Positions 41,482-51,192 of a stretch of DNA of 64,000 bases are shown in pieces. The stretch spans positions 4,204-68,203 of the forward strand of contig CAYNWK010000008.1 in the NCBI GenBank assembly GCA_964400875.1, given 5' to 3'. The DNA comes from CAYNWK01 sp964400875 (lineage in GTDB: Bacteria; Chloroflexota; Anaerolineae; Anaerolineales; UBA4823). Below the pieces are notes generated by a model, which saw nothing but the letters and a program-made list of their open reading frames with translations, was not told the DNA's origin and searched no databases. The position numbers and the translations under genes were made by a program. Positions within the stretch are counted from its first letter, which is position 1; every line of letters starts with the position of its first letter.

Positions 41482-42369
41482 ATGGCCGAGCAAAAATTGG
41501 GTGACAAGTGGAGCCGCTGGCTGCTGCAGCGCCGGAGCGGGGGGAACCGCCGATCGATGCAGGCAGCGTTGGAAGGTTTCCTGTATCCTGTGAGGGACAA
41601 GGTACTGGAACATGCCGCCTTGAAACCTGGCGAGACGCTGATAGACGTGGGCTGCGGCGACGGGCTGATCGGCTTCGGCGCGCTGGACCAGGCGGCGGGC
41701 AGCCGGGTGATCTTCAGCGACATCTCCACCGACCTCTTAGAAGTCACCCGGTCCATCGCCGAGGACCTGGACCTGATGGAGCGCTGCGAGTTCATCCGGG
41801 CACCGGCGGAGGACCTTGCGCCCGTGGCGGATGGGAGCGTGGAGGCGGTGACCACCCGCTCGGTGCTGATCTACGTAGCCGATAAGCGGCGCGCCCTGGC
41901 TGAGATCTACCGCGTGCTCGCTCCCGGCGGGCGGGTATCGCTCTTTGAGCCGATCAACCGCTATTTCTTCCCGCCGCCGGAGGACGTGTTCATGGGGTAC
42001 GACGTCGGTCCGGTGCTGCCGCTGGCCCGCAAGGTGTTGGCGGTCGCTCGCAGAGAAGAATCCATAGGAAAAGATCATCCAATGATGAACTTTGGGGAGC
42101 GCGACCTGGTGGAATACGCAGAGGGGGCCGGGTTCCGAGAAGTGCACCTGGAACTGCATGTAGATATCGAGCCGTTGAAAATGCCTACCAGTTGGGAAGC
42201 GTTTTACAACATGGCGCCGAACCCCAACGCCCCGACCCTGGCTGAGGCGGTCGAAGAGGGGCTGGATGAGGAGGAAGCCGGGCGCTTCATCGATCACCTG
42301 CGCGGCGAGTTCGAAGCAAAGCGCGGCGTACACCGTTTAGCTGCGGCTTATTTGTGGGCAGTTAAATAA
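41482..42369 (+). CDS. Class I SAM-dependent methyltransferase
   Basis: A 295-residue methyltransferase. Motif I is LIDVGCGDGLIGF (about 53-65), followed by the acidic loop VIFSDIS, the EFIRAPAEDLAPV segment and VLAPGGRVSLFEP (post-motif III). It resembles UbiE/Methyltransf_11 members; the substrate is unknown. It runs head-on into the HyuA-like gene with only 5 nt between the stops and no visible terminator. Confidence 0.88.
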   Translation: MAEQKLGDKWSRWLLQRRSGGNRRSMQAALEGFLYPVRDKVLEHAALKPGETLIDVGCGDGLIGFGALDQAAGSRVIFSDISTDLLEVTRSIAEDLDLMERCEFIRAPAEDLAPVADGSVEAVTTRSVLIYVADKRRALAEIYRVLAPGGRVSLFEPINRYFFPPPEDVFMGYDVGPVLPLARKVLAVARREESIGKDHPMMNFGERDLVEYAEGAGFREVHLELHVDIEPLKMPTSWEAFYNMAPNPNAPTLAEAVEEGLDEEEAGRFIDHLRGEFEAKRGVHRLAAAYLWAVK

Positions 42370-42374
42370 ATCGA

Positions 42375-44339
42375 TTATTCACCGAGCTGCGGGTTGCCAA
42401 TGGCGCGCGCCCGCAGGCGGTAGCTCTCAGCCCCGTCGGGGAGCTGCTCGAAGCTCACCTGGGGATCCACCGCGCCGGCCGCACGGGCGTTTTCCAGGGC
42501 CTGCGCGCCGAGGGCTTCCCGGGCAAAGGCCAGGGCCTCGTCCAATTTGGAGAAGCGCCGGCGAATTTGACTGGCCTGGACGTAAAAGCCGACCACGTTC
42601 AGTCCGCGCGATTGCGGCAAAATCCAGGCCTCCTCGACGGCAATCACGCTGCCGGCGACCGCGCCGACGGCGTTGGCAACTTCGAAATGAGGCGGCAGGA
42701 TCAGATCGGTGTGCAGCAGTTCGGCGACACGGGGGAGGAAAATGCCGGCCGGCGCGCCGATGCCGATGAGTGGCACCTTCAACTGCAGGCGCGCGCCCAG
42801 GTAAGGGTTACGCCCGTACAGATTCTCCTCGAACAACCATAACCCCAGGTCATCCACAGGCAGGTAGCCAGGCTGGCGTTCCAGGGTCTGGCCGCTGATA
42901 AAGGTCACCACCTCGGCGGCGATGCGCTCGGCGATGTACTGCCGGGCGCGGGAGTCCAGCTCCTCAACCGACCAGCCGCGCAATCGAGCCACCAGGTCGG
43001 CAGCCCTGCGAGCGGACTCGGCGTCCCAAGGGGCATATTCTCCACTCAGGTGCAGCAAGTCGGTGGGGGTCAGGGCGGCCCGGGCGAGGATGCCGGCGCG
43101 CACCAGCGAAAGGCCGTCGAACTGGATCGGGTGAAAGACCCCCAGGCGTTCCAGCAGCTGGGGCAGGGCGTACGGGCGCTCGCGCAGCAGCTCGAGCGCC
43201 TCCCGGGCGCGGTCGCCCCGCACGGGCCGGCGCGGCTCACGAAGCAGGTACCAGTATTCGGCGTGCTCCGCGGTGGGGCGTTTGCTCAGGCGTCCGGGCA
43301 GCAGGCGCAGGTCCGCGGCGACGCGCGGGTCGTGGTAGGCCAGGTAGGCAATGGGGGTGACGCGCGCGGGACCGATGGTTAGCTGGTCTTCCAGGTCGAA
43401 GGTGAGGGCGCTGTCGCCGCCCAACCCGATGGAGCGAATATGCGCGGCCCGTACCGCGGTGTTGTAAGCCCCGACCGTAGTGCCCTCTTCGCTGACGGTC
43501 ACCTGCCCGCCGTCCACCAGGGCGATGTCCGTAGTGGTGCCGCCGATGTCGATCACCAGGGCGTTCTCCTGCCCGGAGAGGAAACGGCCACCGATGGCGC
43601 TGGCTGCCGGGCCGGAATGCACCGTCTCGACCGGGCGCAGGCTGATGCCGGCGGCGTTCATCAAGGCGCCGTCGCCGCGCACGACCATAAGCGGCGCATC
43701 CAGTCCGCGTTCCGCCATAGCAACCTGCATGGCCTCGATGAACTCGCGCAAGACGGACAGCAGCGCAGCGTTCAACGTCGCGGTCGTCGCCCGCTGGATC
43801 GAGTTCAGCTTGCCGGAGAGCTGGTGTCCCAGGACTGCCGGCAGGCCGGTCATCTGGGAGAGTTCCGCAGCGGCAAGCTCCTCGTGTTCGTTGTTGAAGG
43901 GACTGAAATAACCGGAAATCGCCAGGGCTTCGACCTCGTCCTGCACTGAGCGCCCCTTTTCGAGCAAATCCTGCATATCCAGCGGCGCCTGTTCCCGCCT
44001 CTCCAAGGTATGGCCGCCGCGCACGTAGAAGTAACGCTCCGTGGCAAAGTCGCGTTCGAACTTGAAATGCTTCACCAGCTCAGGGTCGTAGCCCAACAGG
44101 AACAGCGCCACCGGGCGGCCTTTGCCCTCGGCGATGGTGTTGGTCGCCAGTGTAGTCGAAACCGCCACCAGCTTGACCCGGGAGAGGTCTTTCGGCAGCA
44201 GGTCGTCCAGGGCCCGCAGCACGCCGATCTTGAGGTCATGGTGGGTGGTGAGCTGTTTGGTAGTCGCCACCACTCGGCGGCTGGCCTCTTCCAACAGCAC
44301 GCCATCGGTGTAGGTGCCGCCGGTGTCGATGCCCAACAT
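42375..44339 (-). CDS. HyuA-like hydantoinase/oxoprolinase family protein (copy 1)
   Basis: A 654-residue ASKHA-fold protein of the hydantoinase A/oxoprolinase family. The ATP motifs are LGIDTGGTYTDGVLLE at the start, VSTTLATNTIAEGKG, and VIDIGGTTTDIALVDGG in the middle; HSGPAASAIGGRF is also conserved. Family members open lactam rings with ATP, usually with a HyuB partner, which is missing here. It is the last gene of the corrinoid operon and a paralogue of the gene at 47552-49564. The ATG at 44339 fits because the upstream frame only mirrors the DMT gene. Confidence 0.85.
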   Translation of the reverse strand: MLGIDTGGTYTDGVLLEEASRRVVATTKQLTTHHDLKIGVLRALDDLLPKDLSRVKLVAVSTTLATNTIAEGKGRPVALFLLGYDPELVKHFKFERDFATERYFYVRGGHTLERREQAPLDMQDLLEKGRSVQDEVEALAISGYFSPFNNEHEELAAAELSQMTGLPAVLGHQLSGKLNSIQRATTATLNAALLSVLREFIEAMQVAMAERGLDAPLMVVRGDGALMNAAGISLRPVETVHSGPAASAIGGRFLSGQENALVIDIGGTTTDIALVDGGQVTVSEEGTTVGAYNTAVRAAHIRSIGLGGDSALTFDLEDQLTIGPARVTPIAYLAYHDPRVAADLRLLPGRLSKRPTAEHAEYWYLLREPRRPVRGDRAREALELLRERPYALPQLLERLGVFHPIQFDGLSLVRAGILARAALTPTDLLHLSGEYAPWDAESARRAADLVARLRGWSVEELDSRARQYIAERIAAEVVTFISGQTLERQPGYLPVDDLGLWLFEENLYGRNPYLGARLQLKVPLIGIGAPAGIFLPRVAELLHTDLILPPHFEVANAVGAVAGSVIAVEEAWILPQSRGLNVVGFYVQASQIRRRFSKLDEALAFAREALGAQALENARAAGAVDPQVSFEQLPDGAESYRLRARAIGNPQLGE

Positions 44340-44347
44340 CAGGTCTT

Positions 44348-45310
44348 TCAAGAGCTGCTCTCCGGGTTGACCGGCACGCTCTCCTCTGCAGGCAGATCGG
44401 CCGGCGCGCGGCGCCGCGCCCTCCGGCGCCGCGGCAAGGAGATCAAGACCACCCCGCCGACCACCAGCGCCGCGCCGAGGATCTGCCAGCCGTCCAGGCG
44501 CTCGCTCAGGAGGAAATAGGCCATCAGGGCAGCGAAGGGGATCTCGGTGGTGGCGGTGATAGAAGCCACGCTGGCCTGCAAGCGGCCCAACCCGTTGGTG
44601 TATAGACCGAATCCAAGGATGGTGGGCAGGAACACCAGGGCGGCGAAGCTGACCAGCACCTTTGGGGCCAGAGGCCAGGGCAGCGGTTGGCCGATCTGCG
44701 TAGGCGCTAAAACCAGGGTGGCGAAACCGAAAATATACAGCAGGATAGTCCAGGAATCGTACGTGCCGCGCAGCTTCTTGCCGAACAGGCTGAAGGTTCC
44801 GTAAAAAATAGCTGAAAGCAAACCCACACCTAGCCCGAGCGTGGAGATGTGCATGTTTTGCAGGCGGTCGAGGCGGGCGATCAGCACGGTGCCGGCGAAA
44901 GCCAGAGCGATGGCGCTGAGCTTGCGGGCGGTGAGCGGCTCGCGCCATAACAGCCAGGCCATCACGGTGACGAAAATCGGGGCGTTGCTCTGGATTACGG
45001 TAGCAATGGAAGCGCCGTTGAGCAGGACCGCCATGTTCCACATCACGTGGAAGAAGCCGATGCTGATCGCCCCCATAGCGGCCAACCAGGGCAGGTCGCG
45101 GCGGCGGACCAGCAGGAAACGTGGACGGGTGATCCCCAGGCCGACCAGCAAGGCCGTGAAAGTGCCCAAGTCCCGGTAAAAGGCCAGCCCAACGGGGCTG
45201 ATCCCGCTGCCGTTAGAAACAAAGTGGATCAGGATTCCGGAAGTGGCCCAGCAGGCGGTCGCCGCCACGACCAGGGCCAAAGCGGTAAAGCGCTCTTTGT
45301 TCACGCTCAA
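44348..45310 (-). CDS. EamA/DMT-family transporter
   Basis: The 320-residue protein has ten hydrophobic helices in two EamA halves (ALALVVAATACWATSGILIHF, and GVGLLSAIFYGTFSLFGKKL for the second half). DMT proteins export metabolites or amino acids; here it may remove an end product of the methyltransferase pathway. The TTG start overlaps the RACo stop (TTGA); a GTG two codons later is possible. It lies between the RACo and HyuA-like genes. Confidence 0.85.
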   Translation of the reverse strand: MSVNKERFTALALVVAATACWATSGILIHFVSNGSGISPVGLAFYRDLGTFTALLVGLGITRPRFLLVRRRDLPWLAAMGAISIGFFHVMWNMAVLLNGASIATVIQSNAPIFVTVMAWLLWREPLTARKLSAIALAFAGTVLIARLDRLQNMHISTLGLGVGLLSAIFYGTFSLFGKKLRGTYDSWTILLYIFGFATLVLAPTQIGQPLPWPLAPKVLVSFAALVFLPTILGFGLYTNGLGRLQASVASITATTEIPFAALMAYFLLSERLDGWQILGAALVVGGVVLISLPRRRRARRRAPADLPAEESVPVNPESSS

Positions 45311-46887
45311 AGGCTCACGTCCGGGGCCAGCACCATGGATTGGACGTAGCGGGTGTTAAATTCGGGGTCTAGGTCCAGGTCGATCTGCTCGGACTTTTGA
45401 GCGAGCTGCTCGGCATACGCCAGTCCCTCGTCGCTCAAGAACATGGCCGCGCCCAACCCGGCGCCGTTAGCGATGGTCTCGACCACCTCCCGGCCTACCG
45501 GGGGGATCATGCCCATGGCGAGCACCGCATCGATATCCACCTGTCCACCAAAGGAGCCGGTCAGGATGACCCGGGAGAGGTCTTCCGGACGCAGGCCGAG
45601 TTGGGCCAGCAGGATATCGATGGCGGCGCGGATGGCGCTCTTGGCTTTCTGCAGCTCGCGCACGTCCCATTGGGTTAGCCACAGATCTTCGCCGCTGGTG
45701 AGCGGCAGACAGCGCGCGCCGTGCATGTCGATCTTCAGACGACCATCATAATAGGGCGGGTCCGGCGAAATGCGGCCGCTGCGCTCGATCGCCCCGACGC
45801 TGAGCAGCTCGTAAACCACGCTCAATAGACCTGAGCCGGTCAGCCCGATCGGCGGTTCGTCCGCGATGGTGTCCAGCTGCAGCTGTCCATCGGCGAAGCG
45901 GGCGCTGACGATGGCGCCGTCCACGGCGCGGGTGCCGCAGGAGATGTTGACCCCTTCGAAGGCCGGCCCGGCCGCGGTGGAGGCGGTCAGGATGCGCCCC
46001 CCGTCAGTGACCATCACCTCGCCGTTGGTGCCCAGGTCGATGGCAGCCATCGGGGCGGAGGTGTGGTCGAAACCGAAGTAGGCCAGGCAGGATAGCGCGT
46101 CGGAGCCGACAAACCCGCCGATCAGCGGCGGCAGCGAGACCTTGACGCTTTCTGGGAAGATACCGCCCATGATCGCTTGGGCGTCGAGCACTGCCGCCTT
46201 ATCGTAAGGCTGGAAGGGCATATAAGCGAGCGTATCGATAGGCATGCGGGCCAGCAGGTGGTGCATGGCGACGTTGCCCACCACCACGACTCGCTCCACC
46301 CGGCTGCGGATGCGGTCCGAGAGATTGAGCGAATCGACCGCCTGGTTGATCGAGGCCAGGGCCAGGCGGTGCAGGCGTTCGGCGTTGGTCCTGGCATTGG
46401 TGGCCGCCGCCAGGCGGGAGATCACGTCGGCCCCGTAGACGGTCTGCTGATTAAGACTGGCAGCCCCGGCGCAGACCTCGCCGTTGTCGAGCATGGTCAG
46501 GAAGGCGGCTACCGTCGTCGAACCCAGGTCGATAGCCAGTCCGAGCGGGGTCGTCGTGCTTTTATAGCGGTGGCTGGAGCGGAAGTTCTTATTGGAGTAC
46601 ACCACGATAGGCGAAAGCACCACCCGGGCGTCTGACTGTACGCGCGCGCGGCAGGCCAGGCGGTTGTCCAGGGCCAGCTCGCCGGGGGTGAGGTGCGTCT
46701 CTTCGATCTCGTCGGGTGGGGCGACGCCGAATTCCACCAGCACCTTGCACTTCCCGCAGGTGCCGCGCCCGGCGCAGGGCTGTTCCAGCGGCAGCCCGGT
46801 GGCGGGGATGGCCTCTCCCAGGATGACGCCCTCGGCGACCTCCAGAGTTTGGGTCTCTTCTCCGTAGACGACGGTCAGTTCGGGCAT
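45307..46887 (-). CDS. RACo-type corrinoid activation protein
   Basis: A 526-residue protein with an N-terminal [2Fe-2S] ferredoxin domain (C38, C44, C47 and C79; CAGRGTCGKCKV) and a C-terminal ASKHA ATPase (DUF4445) with GLAIDLGSTTVAAFL, AIDLGTNGEVMV and LTGSFGGQVD. Proteins of this build use ATP and an electron to bring inactive Co(II) corrinoid proteins back to Co(I). Its place beside two corrinoid and two MttB genes strongly supports this role. It follows the GntR gene by 6 nt. Confidence 0.92.
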   Translation of the reverse strand: MPELTVVYGEETQTLEVAEGVILGEAIPATGLPLEQPCAGRGTCGKCKVLVEFGVAPPDEIEETHLTPGELALDNRLACRARVQSDARVVLSPIVVYSNKNFRSSHRYKSTTTPLGLAIDLGSTTVAAFLTMLDNGEVCAGAASLNQQTVYGADVISRLAAATNARTNAERLHRLALASINQAVDSLNLSDRIRSRVERVVVVGNVAMHHLLARMPIDTLAYMPFQPYDKAAVLDAQAIMGGIFPESVKVSLPPLIGGFVGSDALSCLAYFGFDHTSAPMAAIDLGTNGEVMVTDGGRILTASTAAGPAFEGVNISCGTRAVDGAIVSARFADGQLQLDTIADEPPIGLTGSGLLSVVYELLSVGAIERSGRISPDPPYYDGRLKIDMHGARCLPLTSGEDLWLTQWDVRELQKAKSAIRAAIDILLAQLGLRPEDLSRVILTGSFGGQVDIDAVLAMGMIPPVGREVVETIANGAGLGAAMFLSDEGLAYAEQLAQKSEQIDLDLDPEFNTRYVQSMVLAPDVSL

Positions 46888-46893
46888 AGTGGA

Positions 46894-47541
46894 TTACCCC
46901 GGCATCTCCGCCAGGACCTGGCGGACTTTGGCGTAGAACTCCTGGACGTGATCGCGCATGATCGCCTCGGCGCGGTCGGGATCGCGCTCCTGGATAGCAT
47001 CCACCAACTCTAAATGTTTGTGCACCGCGTCGGGCAGGAATTCGAGGTGGGGCAGCACCATGTACCACAGCCGCTGGGAGAGCAGGAAATAACGGTCCAG
47101 CGTCTGTGCCAAGTATGCGTTGTGCGCGGCTCGAGCGATGGCCTGGTGGATCTTGTGATCAACTTCGAACAGCCGCTGGCTCTGCTCCGGCGCCAGGCTG
47201 GTCTGTTCCTGGCGCAGCGCACCGAGCACCGCCAGGTCATCTTCGTCGGCGCGCTGGGCGGCCTGCCGGGCGCAGTAGCCTTCTAATAGCAGGCGCAACT
47301 CGCTGAGCTGTTCCAGATCGGCGCGGTCTATGCCCGCGACGTACATCCCGTCCGCAGGCAGCTCGACCAGGCCATCGTGCGCCAGCAGCTTGAGCGCTTC
47401 CTGGACCGGCGTCAGGGCCATGTCCAGCTCCTTGGACAACTGCTGGTCGTTGATCGGCGCGCCCGGAGGCATCTCCAAGGTGGTGATCCGGTCCAGGATC
47501 AACTGGTAAGCGCGTTGGGTATCGACTCGACTCAGTGGCAT
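46894..47541 (-). CDS. GntR/FadR-type regulator (copy 1)
   Basis: A 215-residue regulator with an N-terminal winged helix (YQLILDRITTLEMPPGAPINDQQLSKELDMALTPVQEALKLLAHDGLVE) and a C-terminal FCD ligand domain (LRLLLEGYCARQAAQ, then FEVDHKIHQAIARAAHN with metal-binding Asp and His). The ligand is probably an intermediate of the nearby pathway. GAGAGGAAG precedes the ATG. It sits inside the operon between the HyuA-like and RACo genes. Confidence 0.9.
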   Translation of the reverse strand: MPLSRVDTQRAYQLILDRITTLEMPPGAPINDQQLSKELDMALTPVQEALKLLAHDGLVELPADGMYVAGIDRADLEQLSELRLLLEGYCARQAAQRADEDDLAVLGALRQEQTSLAPEQSQRLFEVDHKIHQAIARAAHNAYLAQTLDRYFLLSQRLWYMVLPHLEFLPDAVHKHLELVDAIQERDPDRAEAIMRDHVQEFYAKVRQVLAEMPG

Positions 47542-47551
47542 GTTCTTCCTC

Positions 47552-49564
47552 TCAACGGGACAGGCGCGGGTTGCCGATAGCGCGCGCCCGCAGCCGGTAG
47601 GTGTCCAGGCCGTCGCCGATCTGCTCCAGCCTGACCTGGGGGTTCTCCGCGCCGGAGCGTAGCGCCGAGTTTAAGGCGCGCTCGCGGGCGTACTGGCGGG
47701 CGTGGTCCAGCGCCTCGGGCAGCTCTTCGTATTCCCGGCGACCTTCCCTGGACTGTACGTAATAGGCGATCACTTCCAGCCCGGCGCTGGACATCTTGGG
47801 GTAGATCAGCACCTCTTCCTCGACCATCACGCTGCCGGCGACTGCTCCCATCGCGTTGGCGACCTGGAAATGGTCGGGCAGGACCATCTCGGTGTGTAGC
47901 GCCCGGGCGACCTCAGGCAGGAACACGCCGGCGGGCGCGCCGATGCCGATCAGGGGGTAGCGCAGCCGGAAGAGGCTCTCCAGGTGGGGATGTTCGGCGG
48001 AGAGGCTGTTCTCGAAGAACCAGCGGCCGATGTCGTCCTGGGGGCGGGCCACGTCGGCGAATTGCTTTCCGCTGAGAAAGGTGACGACGGCGCGCACGAT
48101 CAGGGCGGTCATCTGTGTCCAGACCTGCCGGACCACTTCCTCCGGCTGCGAAAACTGGAGCTGGGCGAAGATCTCCAGGGCAAGCCGGGCAGCTTCGGCG
48201 TCCCAGGGGGTGTGGCGGCCTTCGTAGTGCAGCAGGTCGGTGGGGGTCAGGCCGGATTTGCCGATGATCTCCTGGCGGAGCAGCTCGTCAGCGCCCAGCT
48301 GGCCAATGTGGAGCAGGCCGAGCTCCTTGACGATCTCGGCGACGGGGCGCGGCTCGACGCGCAGCAGGTCGATCAAGGCTTTCTCTCGGGGTGAATCGGT
48401 CAGCCCCACGCTGGTGTGGTCCTGGCCCTCACGCAGCAAGTACCAGTATTCCAACCATTCCGGCGCGCTGTACGCCCAGCTGCGCTTGGACTGCGCCTTG
48501 AGACGGTTCTTCACATGCGGGTACTGGCTCGCCAGGTAAGCCAGCGGGACCACCCGTTCGGGTCCAATGCAGATCTCTCGCTCGCGGCCGGCGGTGATGT
48601 GGCTGTCGCCCCCCAATCCGATGGAGAGCAGGTCGGCGGCCTTGACCGCAGTCTTGTAATTGCTGACCGTGGCGCCCGCTTCGCTGATGGTGACCTGGCC
48701 TTCGAGCAGGAGGGCGATGTCGGTGGTGGTGCCGCCGATATCCACCACCAGGGCCTGATCCAGCCCGGAAATAAACCGGCCGCCAATGGCGCTGGCTGCC
48801 GGCCCGGAATGGATCGTTTCCACCGGGCTGCGCACGGCGAATTCATCGCTCATCAGCGTGCCGTCGCCGCGCACCACCATCAAGGGGGCTTCGATGCTTC
48901 GATGCTCCATGGCGCGCCGCACGGCGATGATGAAATCTTGCAGCACGGTTAACAGGGAGGCGTTCAGGGCGGCCGTGGTAGCGCGCTCTACCGAGCCGAG
49001 CTTGGTGGACAGCTGGTGTCCGAGGACGACCGGCAGGTCGCACACCCGGGCGATGGCCTGCTGGGCGCGCAGCTCGTGTTCGGGGTTGAGCGGGCTGAAA
49101 TAGCTGGAGATGGCCAGGGCGTCCACCTGGCTTTTGATCTCGGTCACTTTGGCCAGGATGCCGGAAAGATCCAGGGGCCGCTTCTCGTTGCCGTACAGGT
49201 CGTGCCCGCCGGCGAAGTAGTAGAAATTGGGGGTGGCGAACTGGGCGCTCAGCTTGAAGGAAGCGATCAGCTCGGGATCGTAGCCGATCAACAACAACGC
49301 CACGCGCTTGCCTTTGCCTTCGGCAATGGCATTGGTCGCCAGAGTGGTCGAGATCGAGACCATCTTGATGGCGGCCGGGTCCTCGATGTGGATCTTCTCG
49401 ATCACCTGTTCGATCCCGATAGCAAAATCGCGCTTGGTGGTCAGGCTCTTGTGAGTCGCCAGCACGCGGCGGGATTGGTATTCCAGCAAAACGCCGTCAG
49501 TATACGTGCCCCCGGTGTCGATGCCCAACACCAGGGCCGGTTGGGGCTCTTCGTTGGTTGCCAA
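47552..49564 (-). CDS. HyuA-like hydantoinase/oxoprolinase family protein (copy 2)
   Basis: A 670-residue paralogue of the protein at 42375-44339, with the same ATP motifs (LGIDTGGTYTDGVLLE, ISTTLATNAIAEGKG, VVDIGGTTTDIALLLEG) and the same C-terminal YRLRARAIGNP ending. The TTG start at 49564 has no strong ribosome binding site; a start 12 codons later, near LGIDTGG, would match the paralogue. No HyuB gene is present. Two copies within a methyltransferase operon suggest a role other than hydantoin hydrolysis, perhaps in activating corrinoid proteins; this is inference. Confidence 0.83.
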   Translation of the reverse strand: MATNEEPQPALVLGIDTGGTYTDGVLLEYQSRRVLATHKSLTTKRDFAIGIEQVIEKIHIEDPAAIKMVSISTTLATNAIAEGKGKRVALLLIGYDPELIASFKLSAQFATPNFYYFAGGHDLYGNEKRPLDLSGILAKVTEIKSQVDALAISSYFSPLNPEHELRAQQAIARVCDLPVVLGHQLSTKLGSVERATTAALNASLLTVLQDFIIAVRRAMEHRSIEAPLMVVRGDGTLMSDEFAVRSPVETIHSGPAASAIGGRFISGLDQALVVDIGGTTTDIALLLEGQVTISEAGATVSNYKTAVKAADLLSIGLGGDSHITAGREREICIGPERVVPLAYLASQYPHVKNRLKAQSKRSWAYSAPEWLEYWYLLREGQDHTSVGLTDSPREKALIDLLRVEPRPVAEIVKELGLLHIGQLGADELLRQEIIGKSGLTPTDLLHYEGRHTPWDAEAARLALEIFAQLQFSQPEEVVRQVWTQMTALIVRAVVTFLSGKQFADVARPQDDIGRWFFENSLSAEHPHLESLFRLRYPLIGIGAPAGVFLPEVARALHTEMVLPDHFQVANAMGAVAGSVMVEEEVLIYPKMSSAGLEVIAYYVQSREGRREYEELPEALDHARQYARERALNSALRSGAENPQVRLEQIGDGLDTYRLRARAIGNPRLSR

Positions 49565-49579
49565 GGTTTTGCAGCTTTC

Positions 49580-49645
49580 AACAGGGAGACACAGAGAAAC
49601 CAGAGGCGCCTGCTAGACCCCTGCTTTCTCCGTGTCCCTGTGCAG
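49580..49645. terminator. Imperfect hairpin between mttB1 and HyuA copy 2
   Basis: ACAGGGAGACACAGAGAAA (49580-49598) pairs imperfectly with TTTCTCCGTGTCCCTGT (about 49625-49641). It occupies the 101-nt gap downstream of the MttB stop and may reduce read-through. Confidence 0.4.
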
Positions 49646-49665
49646 CGATCTTGTCTATTAGAAGG

Positions 49666-51168
49666 CTAGGCGAACATTTCAAAGTCCAGCTCTTCGTCCT
49701 TATGGCGGGCGTCGGCCAGCTCGCAGACGCGGCGCAGCTCCTGGTACATTTTATCCTCGAGCAGCGGTTCTGTCTCGGTCTCCAGGATCTCGATGACCCG
49801 CTCGCGCACGCGCTTATGGAAGGGCTTGCTGCCGGCCATCTCCCAGTTTTCCCAGTTCTGGCGGTCGATCAGCTGGGGCCTCCAGATCTCGGTCTTGAAG
49901 CGCTCGTAGGTGTGATCGTGCTCCAGGTAGTGCCCGCCAGGGCCGACCTCGTCCATGACCGACAGCGCCCGGGTGGAGTCGTCCACCGGGATGCCGCGCA
50001 GGATGCGCTTGACCATGGAGATAGTCTCGTTCGAGGCAACGATCATGTCCATGGAGCTGGTGAGACCCTGCTCCAAGTAGCCGACGTCGTGGATCATGTT
50101 GCCGCCGATTAGACCGGCGGTGGCGATGTTGATGGCGCCTTCCATGGCAGCCTGCTCGTCGAAGATCTTGGAGTCGGAGCAGCCGGCGGTCTCGTACATG
50201 GGCACGCCCAGCCACTTGGTGATCTGGGTATAAGCGGCGCTCAGCAGCGCCATCTCGGGCGAGCCGTAGCAGTACACGGTGGTGAGCATGTCCATATTGG
50301 ACATCAAGCCGCCGATGATCAGGGCGGTTCCGGGGCGGCGCAGCTGGCTCAGCACGATGCCGAACAGGCTCTCGGTGAGCGCCTGCACCGCGGTACCCGC
50401 CAGCGTGGTCGGCGAGGTGGCGCCCGCCAGTGGGCAAGGTGTGTAGACGAAGGGGATGTAGTTGTCGGAAGCGAAGAGCAGCTTCTGGATAACTTCCTCG
50501 GAGTGGCTCAGGGGCGAAACCGGTTCGATGTACAGCGAAAAAGCCGGACCTTTCTTCCACTCTTCCGAACCACCCACCCGGATGTGACCCATCTCGAGCT
50601 GGTCTTTCAAACCATCCAGGTCTACCGCGGTGACGTTGATCGGCTTGGTGGTGCCTTCCAGCATCGCCAGGTACTGCCAGCGGTCGTAGGTGCCCACGGC
50701 GGAGTCCTGGACGATGCCCAGGGACATGTGGAAGTCGATGTTGGGCAGCGCCTGGGCCAGGCGGGCGAAGTTCTTGACGTCCTGGTAGGTGGCGCGGCGG
50801 CGTTCGTCGGTGTAGGGATCGATGGTGAATGGGGTGTCGGACCCGGCGCCGTAATAAACTTGATTCTTGTAGAGCTCCATCTTGTACTTGCGGTCCGGCC
50901 CGATCACATCCACTCGGCGCGGCAGCGTCGCCAGGGCTTTGTCCACCATCCACGGGGGGATCTTCACCAGGCTGCTGTCTTCCTGGGTGTCCTCAACGAT
51001 GGCGCCGCCGGAGTGGGCCAGGTCAACGCCCTCTGGCTCGTAAACCCGGACGCCGGTCTCGTAGAGCACGCGCAGGGCTGAGAAGTAAATGGCTTCGATT
51101 TCTTCCTCGGTCAACACTTCAAAGGTGGGCGTGGCGTTGACCAGGTAATTGGTTTTGCGTACTTGCAT
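49666..51168 (-). CDS. MttB-family corrinoid methyltransferase, non-pyrrolysine (copy 1)
   Basis: A 500-residue TIM-barrel methyltransferase of the trimethylamine methyltransferase superfamily. The family features are FEVLTEEEIEAIYFSALRVLYETGVRVYE, AGSDTPFTIDPYTDERR, FVYTPCPLAGATSPTTLAG and ETAGCSDSKIFDEQAAMEGAINI. True MttB reads an in-frame UAG as pyrrolysine; here the frame has no UAG, so it belongs with MtgB-like enzymes that demethylate quaternary amines such as glycine betaine. It should pass a methyl group to a corrinoid protein. AGGAG lies 7 nt before the ATG. Confidence 0.9.
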   Translation of the reverse strand: MQVRKTNYLVNATPTFEVLTEEEIEAIYFSALRVLYETGVRVYEPEGVDLAHSGGAIVEDTQEDSSLVKIPPWMVDKALATLPRRVDVIGPDRKYKMELYKNQVYYGAGSDTPFTIDPYTDERRRATYQDVKNFARLAQALPNIDFHMSLGIVQDSAVGTYDRWQYLAMLEGTTKPINVTAVDLDGLKDQLEMGHIRVGGSEEWKKGPAFSLYIEPVSPLSHSEEVIQKLLFASDNYIPFVYTPCPLAGATSPTTLAGTAVQALTESLFGIVLSQLRRPGTALIIGGLMSNMDMLTTVYCYGSPEMALLSAAYTQITKWLGVPMYETAGCSDSKIFDEQAAMEGAINIATAGLIGGNMIHDVGYLEQGLTSSMDMIVASNETISMVKRILRGIPVDDSTRALSVMDEVGPGGHYLEHDHTYERFKTEIWRPQLIDRQNWENWEMAGSKPFHKRVRERVIEILETETEPLLEDKMYQELRRVCELADARHKDEELDFEMFA

Positions 51169-51192
51169 TGCTAATCTCCTGTAGATAGCGTG

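Noticed and set aside
44340..45041. N-terminal extension of the HyuA-like gene (copy 1)
   Set aside because: This part only mirrors the DMT transporter gene in another frame; homologous proteins start at LGIDTGG.
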